This document shows, in pieces, positions 15,797 through 23,033 of a stretch of 64,000 nt of DNA; positions within the stretch are counted from its first letter, which is position 1, and the number at the start of each line of letters is the position of its first letter. The stretch is taken from the NCBI RefSeq assembly GCF_001884235.1, contig NZ_MAOI01000079.1, positions 62,001 to 126,000 of the forward strand. The letters are read 5' to 3'. Made by a program: the position numbers and the translations under genes. The DNA is from Bacillus paramycoides (GTDB lineage Bacteria > Bacillota > Bacilli > Bacillales > Bacillaceae_G). The notes under the pieces are model-generated. The model was not told where the DNA came from. It was given only the letters and a program-made list of their open reading frames with translations, and did not search any database.

Positions 15797-17211
15797 AAAA
15801 GGGTTTAACAATATTAGATGCTACCTTACGTGAAGGAGAACAACAATGTGGTATTCGTTTCTCCAAGGAAGACAAAATTAAACTACTTCACATGTTAGAA
15901 GATTTTGGAGTAAGTCTTATTGAAGTTGGACACCCTGGCATCTCTGAAGAAGAAGAAGAGATTTGCCGAGAAGTTGCAGCATCTGCAAAGCATGCCGAAA
16001 TACTTATGCATGCTCGAGCTACAAATGAAGAAGTTCATGCGGCTTATCGGGCTGGTGCCAATTGGATAGGAATATGGGCGTCTATTAATTCAATTTCTTT
16101 ACAAACAAAGTATAGTAATCGCTCAAAAGATTACGTCATCGATCAAGTGAAACAAGCTATTGAAGAAGCAAAATCTTTAGGGATGAAAATCCGTTTTACT
16201 ATTGAAGATGCTTCACGAACTGAATGGGAAGATATCGCCTACATTGGACAGGTTGCAAATCTAGCTGGAGCAGACCGAATTAGTTTAGCAGACACTGTAG
16301 GAATTTGGGAACCAAGTCAGTGTGCGGAAATCGTGAAGAAATCTGTTGAGACATTCCATTGTGAGATTGAAGTTCATCTTCATAATGATTTAGGATTAGC
16401 ACTAGCAAATGCTCTTGCTGCAATCGATTCAGGGGCATCTGTCATTGATACCACATTGTGCGGAATAGGTGAACGTGCAGGGATTGTTGACCTGCTAAAC
16501 TTATCCGTTTTATTATCTCAAAAGCGTAATCTTCCGTACTTTAAACTACAGATGATTCCTGAATTAACTCAATCACTTCAATTAGCTACTGGTTGTAAAG
16601 TAGATCATTGGAGACCAATTATTGGGAAAAATATTTTTACACATACCGCACCCTATCATATGAAAGCTGTTCAGCAGAATTACTCAGCATACGAGGGCAT
16701 TCAGCCAGAAATGATAGGAAGAGTAAGGAACATACAACAAAAACGCATAGAGAGAAAAGGGTCTAGGCTTTCAAAGTCTTTGCGAGTTAGTAAACCATTT
16801 GTAAAGGGAGCATCTGAGCTTTTATATCATCGAGATGGTCCAGGAAAACGTTGGGTACAGATGGATTATAGAACTGATGAACGAGCATCATTTTATGTGA
16901 TACAGCGTGTATTTTACGATGCACAGATGGATGAGAACTTAGAAGGACATGTAGATATTCACGCACATCATTGTGATAGTGCCTTTATTTTCTGGGGGAA
17001 TAGAATAGATGGTACTGGTCTCATATGTGAAGTGGAAATTGAAGGAGAATTGCAAATAATTGAAAGTCCAGCATCTGTTTTTATTCCATCGGGGTTAAAA
17101 CATAGGTACAAATACCTTTCAGGGACAGGAACATATACAAACATCGTACTAGCACCTAATTATAATTCTAGTTTGCTAGAGAAAAATTTATGGGAAATAC
17201 GTGTGCATTGA
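15793..17211 (+). CDS. Homocitrate synthase/isopropylmalate synthase-like (DRE-TIM) enzyme with C-terminal cupin-like domain
   Basis: The 472-residue protein starts ILDATLREGEQ (D9, R13, E14), the homocitrate-synthase signature, and has EVHLHNDLGLALAN with metal-ligand H195/H197 and the GIGERAG loop near residue 225. It should condense acetyl-CoA, or another acyl-CoA, with a 2-oxoacid. From about residue 340 the sequence is not the usual LeuA regulatory domain. Instead it shows HHCDSAFIFWGN and PASVFIPSGLKHRYKY, a cupin-like fold with possible metal-binding histidines. The fusion is unusual. It is the last gene of the ThiF operon and is followed by a terminator at 17245. The likely role is making the carbon skeleton that the ThiF pair activates (inference). 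Confidence 0.88.
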   Translation: MKKGLTILDATLREGEQQCGIRFSKEDKIKLLHMLEDFGVSLIEVGHPGISEEEEEICREVAASAKHAEILMHARATNEEVHAAYRAGANWIGIWASINSISLQTKYSNRSKDYVIDQVKQAIEEAKSLGMKIRFTIEDASRTEWEDIAYIGQVANLAGADRISLADTVGIWEPSQCAEIVKKSVETFHCEIEVHLHNDLGLALANALAAIDSGASVIDTTLCGIGERAGIVDLLNLSVLLSQKRNLPYFKLQMIPELTQSLQLATGCKVDHWRPIIGKNIFTHTAPYHMKAVQQNYSAYEGIQPEMIGRVRNIQQKRIERKGSRLSKSLRVSKPFVKGASELLYHRDGPGKRWVQMDYRTDERASFYVIQRVFYDAQMDENLEGHVDIHAHHCDSAFIFWGNRIDGTGLICEVEIEGELQIIESPASVFIPSGLKHRYKYLSGTGTYTNIVLAPNYNSSLLEKNLWEIRVH

Positions 17212-17244
17212 TTGAAGATAGCAAAAGTTAGTGCATATATAAAT

Positions 17245-17281
17245 TAAAAAAGTATAGAACGCCCATTTTTATACTTTTTTC
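17245..17281 (+). terminator. Terminator of the ThiF operon
   Basis: AAAAAAGTATA pairs with TATACTTTTTT. A second, weaker terminator-like hairpin (GACG..CTTTC/GAAAG..CGT then TTTTTT) follows at about 17351-17396. Confidence 0.75.
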
Positions 17282-17424
17282 TATAAGGGATCACCATACA
17301 TGTCCATCTCCATAAAGCTATGGTTTTACACCATTCATTAATCAAAATAGACGTTATTCTTTCTGTAGAAGTATAGGAAAGGATGGCGTTTTTTGTATGG
17401 TCGTAAAATGGATGTTATTTTAAG

Positions 17425-17484
17425 AAAGACGCGATGTTTTGAACAAAGTTGAGACGTTTCTAAAAAAGTTGCGATGCTTGCTTC
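17425..17484 (+). repeat. Three 20-bp imperfect tandem repeats at the island border
   Basis: Units beginning AAAGACGCGATG (17425), AAAGTTGAGACG (17445) and AAAGTTGCGATG (17465) recur with an exact 20-bp period and stop ten bases before the decayed DUF4129 copy. Such spaced repeats are typical of transposase-binding ends of Tn7/Tn5053/Tn552-like elements. No matching inverted set was found near 10.8 kb. Confidence 0.45.
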
Positions 17485-17494
17485 TTTTGATATG

Positions 17495-18139
17495 GTTATC
17501 AAAAGGTGTTGTGCATTTACAAGATGTAGTTAAGGAGCATTTTTTAATGAGAATGAGTCGAAAAAAACTTATAACAGAACAATAAACGTCGAACAAACCC
17601 CAGGGTGGGAAACAATTAAGGATGATGAAGAAAAAGGAGATACAGGTATAAGAACGAAAACGAATAGAAAGTTTCCAGTTTTTGAACGGGAAAGTTCATG
17701 GGGGGACGTATTTTCTGCGCTCTCAAATTCATGGATTACTATAGCTTTTTATGTGATTATCGTGGTGCTAATTATATATTTCCTTTACAAATCTATTTGG
17801 AAAAGGTTGACGAAAACAGAAATAGAGCAGGAGAAACAATCGGGAACAAAAGAGAATTCGGTAAGAACCGTAAAGAATGAAAAAGTCATTCATCAGTAAG
17901 AGCAACCACTGCCTACAGATACAATAAGGAAAAGATTAATTGAATGGGAGAGAACTTTACCATATCACGAACAGCGAAGGTCCTATGAAACGATGCAACA
18001 ATGGTTAAAGAAAATTTGTAGAACGGGAGACATTATTCCGATATATGAGTCTGTACGATATGGTGAAAAGGTGTATACGGAGTTAAATCTAGAAAAGACT
18101 ATGCGGTGGATAGAGAGGGATGGGAAGGTGGATATTTAA
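17495..18139 (+). pseudogene. Decayed duplicate of the DUF4129 gene at 10068-10793
   Basis: From 17495 the sequence follows codons 29 to the end of the gene at 10068-10793 at roughly 90% identity by eye. The 5' part is missing. A T7 tract has become T6, shifting the frame, and CAG-TCA has become CAG-TAA near 17896 (in-frame stop). A 3-bp insertion (GAA-type, near 17630) is frame-neutral. A short internal frame (17698-17880) is a by-product. It lies on the far side of the ThiF island from the intact gene. Confidence 0.88.
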
Positions 18140-18172
18140 ATATCCAGCCTTACTTTTTATAGGGGAATTTCA

Positions 18173-18301
18173 GTTGGGATATCTAAGTTTATCGGTATTG
18201 CATTTGATAAACTGGCAGCGAATAAGATGGCTAAATTAGATCCAATTGAGTGTTTACGATTTGAAAATAACTCTTTCTCAGCTTATCATATCAAAATTTG
18301 A
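18173..18301 (+). pseudogene. Fragment: C-terminus of an FtsX/MacB-type ABC permease
   Basis: A frame ending at TGA 18299-18301 reads VGISKFIGIAFDKLAANKMA and then KLDPIECLRFEN. The ending K-x-DP-x-x-x-LR-x-E is the usual finish of FtsX-like permeases. No start or membrane domain remains. It is probably debris from a lost transporter gene. Confidence 0.5.
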
Positions 18302-18594
18302 ACGTAAGCATTTTGTAAGGAATGGATAAGAAAAAAGAGAGATTTATCATATAGGATTAAAGTATAACTTGATGTGAAGGGAGAAGAAATTAACTTAAAT
18401 AATCAATTAGATAATGGAGTATTGCAAGAAATAGTAGTGATTTTTTGGCACAACATGTATGTCAAAAAATGAGAGTTACAGGTTGTTAGGAACGAAATTA
18501 TCGGTACTTAAAATAGAGGCATTATATTTTTAGTGAAGAAAAGAGTTGTACGAATGAATCATTAATACGATATTAATAGAGGAGAGGGAGCCTT
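18302..18594. other. Intergenic region, no supported gene
   Basis: A 32-codon frame from about GTG 18376 (KGEEINLNNQLDNGVLQE) looks faintly coding but has no clear ribosome site or family. Otherwise I see only the leader of the next gene. Confidence 0.4.
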
Positions 18595-19761
18595 ATGAAA
18601 AAATGTAATTCAATTAAGTTAGCAAGTTTGGCAGTTTTATTAGCGGGTACTACTCTATTCACACCCGGCTTTCCGGTGAAAGCAGAGTCGGTTCAAAATA
18701 TTTCTAGTCCGTCACAATCACATGATCAAAAGAACCGGAATGGTTGGAAACAAGTAATGCAGGAAACAGTACAGCTTGGAACACCAGGGATATTAGCTAA
18801 GACGTCTAACAACGGAAAAACTAGTAGTTATACAGCTGGCGTGGCGGATTTAAGTACAAAGCAACCGATGAAATCGGATTATCGCTTTCGGATTGGTAGT
18901 GTGACGAAGACTTTTACTGCCACGACTGTTCTTCAATTAGTAGGAGAAAATCGCATACAACTTGATGATCCAATTGAAAAGTGGCTACCGGGTCTCATTC
19001 AAGGAAATGGGTATGATGGCAATCAAATTACGATACGTCAACTTTTGAATCATACGAGTGGTATAGCTGAATATTTAAAGTCAAAAGACGCTGACATAAT
19101 GAATTCGAAAAAAACGTATACAGCAGAAGAAATAGTGAAAATGGGGCTTTCTCTACCACCTGATTTTTCGCCAGGTAAGGGATGGTCGTATTCAAACACA
19201 GGATACGTAATATTGGGAATGCTGATTGAAAAAATAACTGGAAATAGTTATGCAGAAGAAATTGAAAAGCGAATTATTGAACCTTTGGATCTGTCAAATA
19301 CGTTTTTACCAGGGAATTCAACCGTTATCCCAGGAAAGAATCATGCTCGAGGGTATATGAAAATTGAAGGAACAAGCGAGTTGAAAGACATAACGTATTA
19401 TAATCCGAGTTTAGCTAAGTCAGCTGGAGATATGATTTCTAATGCGGACGATTTAAATAAGTTTTTTTCGTCTTTACTCGGTGGTAAGTTACTGAGGGAA
19501 AATCAACTAAAAGAAATGCTTACCACAGTTCCTGTAGAAGGAAAAGGTGTTGGTGATGGATATGGTCTTGGAATCTATGAGACTAAACTTCCAAACGGTG
19601 TTTCAATTTGGGGTCACGGAGGGGCAATTCCTGGATTTACAACTTTTGCTGGGGGAGTAATTGGAGGCAAACATACATTGTCTGTCAGTATTAACTCTTT
19701 AGGTGCGATTGATATTGGTACGCAGTTTAATAAAATGATGCAAATTGAATTTAATAAATAG
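18595..19761 (+). CDS. Serine hydrolase, class C beta-lactamase / DD-carboxypeptidase-like, secreted
   Basis: The 388-residue protein has a signal peptide (KKCNSIK, hydrophobic LASLAVLLAGTTLF, PVKAES). The three active-site motifs of the family are present: S102-V-T-K105, Y199-S-N201 and H341-G-G. It probably acts outside the cell as an alkaline D-peptidase, an esterase or a penicillin-binding-protein-like enzyme; the R61 DD-peptidase type is closest by appearance. True beta-lactamase activity cannot be claimed from motifs. The start ATG 18595 has a gaggagaggg site. The gene stands alone. Confidence 0.9.
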   Translation: MKKCNSIKLASLAVLLAGTTLFTPGFPVKAESVQNISSPSQSHDQKNRNGWKQVMQETVQLGTPGILAKTSNNGKTSSYTAGVADLSTKQPMKSDYRFRIGSVTKTFTATTVLQLVGENRIQLDDPIEKWLPGLIQGNGYDGNQITIRQLLNHTSGIAEYLKSKDADIMNSKKTYTAEEIVKMGLSLPPDFSPGKGWSYSNTGYVILGMLIEKITGNSYAEEIEKRIIEPLDLSNTFLPGNSTVIPGKNHARGYMKIEGTSELKDITYYNPSLAKSAGDMISNADDLNKFFSSLLGGKLLRENQLKEMLTTVPVEGKGVGDGYGLGIYETKLPNGVSIWGHGGAIPGFTTFAGGVIGGKHTLSVSINSLGAIDIGTQFNKMMQIEFNK

Positions 19762-19821
19762 AAAAAAGAAAGTGAATTGGATTCTGCTATAGTTGTATAT
19801 AAAAGAGATGCTTTTTAAATT

Positions 19822-19932
19822 TTGCAAATATGGACAGTATTAGCATTTATGGTATGGCATCAAGTTTATGTAGAACACAAATACGATACAAGTGTATTTC
19901 AAAGTGAAAGTCAATCTTATAGCTCAGTATAA
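19822..19932 (+). pseudogene. Fragment, possibly the C-terminus of an asparagine synthase-like gene
   Basis: The frame reads LQIWTVLAFMVWHQVYVEHK and ends SYSSV-stop at 19932, followed by a terminator. The phrase resembles the end of AsnB-type proteins (..LWTLLVFELWHR..). There is no start codon or ribosome site and a TAA lies just upstream in frame, so this is a remnant. Confidence 0.35.
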
Positions 19933-19937
19933 AAATA

Positions 19938-19969
19938 AAAAGGATGTCAGTTGCATGACATCTTTTTTA
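19938..19969 (+). terminator. Intrinsic terminator
   Basis: AAGGATGTCA pairs with TGACATCTT, followed by six T. Confidence 0.8.
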
Positions 19970-20144
19970 TGTTGGATCAAAGAGGTATGTACTTTGTTCT
20001 GAAAATTGTTATTTTTACAATTGTTAAATATAATAAAGGTTATAGGGGTTTATACAGGGGAGTTATGAATAGATAATACTTTAGTTAGTTAATTATTTCT
20101 CGTTGTAACCAAAATAATCATGAGTTGATTTGGAGTTGAATACA

Positions 20145-21887
20145 TTGGAACAAAACCATTTTAGATGGAGTAACAAGCAATTACGAGAGCATGTTGAAGT
20201 AGTAGATGGTGCTAGAAGTCCGCACATTTTATTAAAGAATGCAACGTATTTAAATCCGTACATACGTGAATGGACGATAGCGAATATTTGGATTTATGAT
20301 GATCGAATAGTATATGTGGGAGGAAAGTTGCCGCAACAATTAAATGATTGTGAAGTTATAGATTGCGAAGGAAAGTATTTAGTTTCTGGATATATAGAAC
20401 CGCATGCACATCCATACCAATTATATAACCCGAAGACTTTAGCAAATCATGCGATGCAATTTGGTACAACTACATTAATAAATGATAATTTAACATTATT
20501 TTTCACATTACAACGTGAAGTAGCCTTTCGTTTATTAGATGAATTCAAAAAGGTTCCAGCAAGTATGTACTGGTGGTGTCGTTTCGATGGACAGACCGAG
20601 CTGCAAAATGGTCAATCTTTGTTTAATAGTGAAGAAATAATGGAATGGCTTAACCATGAAGACGTTCTTCAAGGCGGCGAGTTAACAGCGTGGCCAAAAC
20701 TATTAAATGGCGATGATGAAATGTTAAATTGGGTACAGGAAACGAAACGGTTACAGAAGAAAATAGAAGGCCATTTTCCGGGGGCATCTGAAACTACGTT
20801 AGCGAAATTAAAGTTACTTGGTACCGATTGTGATCATGAGGCGATGACAGGGCAGGAAGCGTTAACACGTCTTATGCAAGGCTACACCGTTTCTCTTAGA
20901 AATTCTTCGATCCGCCCAGATTTAGAAGTTTTACTGAAAGAATTACTGGAATTAGGTGTTAGACAATTTGATAGATTCATTTTAACAACTGACGGTTCAC
21001 ATCCGTCATTTTATGAAAATGGTATGACAAATGTGATGATTTCTACCGCGATAAAACAAGAAATCTCAGTAATTGATGCTTATAATATGGCAAGCTATAA
21101 CATTGCTCGTTACTATAATATGGAGCATTTACACGGTACGATTGCAACAGGAAGAATTGCAAACATTAATATATTGGAAAGCAAAGAAAATCCAACTCCG
21201 ATTAGTGTAATCGCAAAAGGGAAATGGGTAAAGCGTGAAGGAATAAACAAAAATGAATCAGTAAGTGTACAATGGGATAAATTCCAAGTAGCTCCTTTAC
21301 AATTAGACTGGTGCTTGCAGAAAGAAGACATGAATTTTTCTAATACAACTGGCATAAAATTATTAAATGACGTTATTACACAGCCATATGTTAGTGAAAT
21401 TGAATTAAACTGTGAGGAACTTTCTTATGAACATGATGAATGTTTCTTAATGATGATTGCGCGTGATGGTACTTGGCGAGTGAATACAGTTGTGAAAGGT
21501 TTTGCGAATCGATTAGGTGGCTTTGCAAGCTCCTATTCTGGTACGGGTGATATTATTCTAATTGGAAAGAGTAAAGAAGATATGTTAGGCGCATTTAATA
21601 GAGTGAAAGAACTCGGCGGTGGAATGGTACTAACTGAAAGGAATGAAGTTTTACATGAGATTTCATTGCCTTTATTAGGTATTATGTCAGACTTAGAAAT
21701 GAGCGCATTAATACATAAAGAGAAAATGATGGTGAAATTATTACAAGAACGAGGTTATACTTATAACGATCCAGCTTTCACAATACTATTCTTTTCAGCG
21801 ACTCATCTACCTTTTATTAGAGTGACACCAATAGGTTTATATGATGTAAAGAATAGAGAAGTAATTGCTTCACCAATTAAATGTTAA
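20145..21887 (+). CDS. yerA: YerA-type putative adenine deaminase (amidohydrolase family)
   Basis: The 580-residue metal-dependent amidohydrolase has a metal motif EPHAHPYQ (H87, H89), a lysine-region strand and later ILTTDGSHPSFYENG with the catalytic-type Asp. The adenine-deaminase-like C-terminal domain is present (DGTWRVNTVVKGFANRLGGF). The start TTG 20145, nine bases after ggag, gives 580 residues, the length of B. subtilis YerA; an in-frame TTG at 20130 overlaps the ribosome site. The family converts adenine to hypoxanthine and ammonia, but YerA itself is only putatively assigned. The gene is monocistronic and ends in a hairpin at about 21889-21929. Confidence 0.88.
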   Translation: MEQNHFRWSNKQLREHVEVVDGARSPHILLKNATYLNPYIREWTIANIWIYDDRIVYVGGKLPQQLNDCEVIDCEGKYLVSGYIEPHAHPYQLYNPKTLANHAMQFGTTTLINDNLTLFFTLQREVAFRLLDEFKKVPASMYWWCRFDGQTELQNGQSLFNSEEIMEWLNHEDVLQGGELTAWPKLLNGDDEMLNWVQETKRLQKKIEGHFPGASETTLAKLKLLGTDCDHEAMTGQEALTRLMQGYTVSLRNSSIRPDLEVLLKELLELGVRQFDRFILTTDGSHPSFYENGMTNVMISTAIKQEISVIDAYNMASYNIARYYNMEHLHGTIATGRIANINILESKENPTPISVIAKGKWVKREGINKNESVSVQWDKFQVAPLQLDWCLQKEDMNFSNTTGIKLLNDVITQPYVSEIELNCEELSYEHDECFLMMIARDGTWRVNTVVKGFANRLGGFASSYSGTGDIILIGKSKEDMLGAFNRVKELGGGMVLTERNEVLHEISLPLLGIMSDLEMSALIHKEKMMVKLLQERGYTYNDPAFTILFFSATHLPFIRVTPIGLYDVKNREVIASPIKC

Positions 21888-21888
21888 A

Positions 21889-21929
21889 TATAAATCCTCT
21901 ATAAAAATTAATTTTATAGGGGATTTATA
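21889..21929 (+). terminator. Terminator-like hairpin after the deaminase gene
   Basis: AAATCCTCTATAAAA pairs with TTTTATAGGGGATTT, with one mismatch. Confidence 0.7.
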
Positions 21930-22003
21930 TTTATAGAATAAGAATAGAATCTCCTCAAAAACAAATAATATAGTATCTAAATTATTTGAGGTGATACTTA
22001 AAT

Positions 22004-22510
22004 ATGAAAAAACTACTGTATGTTTTAAGTGTATTTATTTTGTGTGTATCTATTCAACAGGTTGTGCATTCTCAAACAGATGCATCAAGGCTGTCTTCGG
22101 ATTGTCTGGAAGAAAGGAAAATTCGTGATGAAAAGTATGTGAAAAGTATAATGAAAGACATCAAATCTACTTTCGAAATAAATATTGATGAAGGTGGATT
22201 TATGGAAGTAAGTAAAAAAGATTTAGAAGCTGCGCACTTAATGTATGGTGGACGGGAAAATGATTCTTATTATAATTCGTTAACTAAAGTTTTTGCTAAT
22301 GGCGGATATAGAGGAGAGCCTAGGTTGTTTGTGAAGGCACTTGAAGCATTTTTACTGTATAAAGAAATAGACGATACAAATGTTATGAAACGCCTAAAAC
22401 TGGAAAAAGGGGAATGGGTTGTTACCGAAACGAAAAAGAAGCAAGGGAAAATAGTGGAATACAAACCGTTACAATGTGAAAAGGATTATATGAAAAGGAG
22501 AAATGAATAA
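22004..22510 (+). CDS. Small secreted protein of unknown function
   Basis: The 168-residue protein has a signal peptide (MKKLLYVLSVFILCVSIQQV, then VHSQTDA). The mature part is charged, with KDLEAAHLMYGGRENDSYY and two cysteines (DCLE, QCEK) that could form a disulfide outside the cell. There is no known domain. ATG 22004 follows a ttgaggtgat site. It is flanked by hairpins and appears monocistronic. Confidence 0.82.
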   Translation: MKKLLYVLSVFILCVSIQQVVHSQTDASRLSSDCLEERKIRDEKYVKSIMKDIKSTFEINIDEGGFMEVSKKDLEAAHLMYGGRENDSYYNSLTKVFANGGYRGEPRLFVKALEAFLLYKEIDDTNVMKRLKLEKGEWVVTETKKKQGKIVEYKPLQCEKDYMKRRNE

Positions 22511-23033
22511 CAAAGTATAGAATGATATAGCCAAATACTAATTAATGTTGTTTCTATCCACTGATAGCTTGTTGTCTATATAAAATAGGGAAAGGTAAGT
22601 AAACATATTAGTCTTATGTAATATGCTTATTTACCTTTTTTTGAATGGGTTTAAAATTCGGAATGGTGTTTGGTGAAAATGATTTGCTGGCTAATGCGAT
22701 TATAATATTCAACTCCTCTTTTCATCGTAAAAAGAGGAGTTTGTGTCAAAAGATTTATACATTGCTGAACCGTTTGTGTATATTTTATTCTACAGTATTA
22801 ATAAAGGAATGTTTGCTATTCACAAGAAATATCATTGGCACGGTTTTTGCTTGTATTAAATTTAAGGAGGGAGGATTAAACTAAAGGAATTTGTATTAGT
22901 GATAGTAAAAAACAAGCGACTATTGCATTATTGATCTTACTTGTATTTATAGCGGAGTTGTAAATACATACAAATAAGAATGTTTTGGTTTTAAAAGTCA
23001 GAATCTTCTTTTAATTTATTAGGGGGTAACGGT
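22511..23033. other. Intergenic region with two hairpins
   Basis: A strong terminator lies at 22591-22642 (AAAGGTAAGTAAACATATTA paired with its near complement, then T7). A second hairpin, ACTCCTCTTTT/AAAAGAGGAGT, lies at 22712-22740. An ORF between them (22645-22884) has no ribosome site and crosses the hairpin, so it is not called. The promoter of the collagenase gene must lie in the last 200 bp. Confidence 0.6.

Noticed and set aside
17698-17880. 60-codon ORF as a gene
   Set aside because: It is a reading-frame by-product inside the decayed DUF4129 copy.
22645-22884. 79-codon ORF between two terminators
   Set aside because: It has no ribosome site, crosses a hairpin, and shows no coherent protein pattern.
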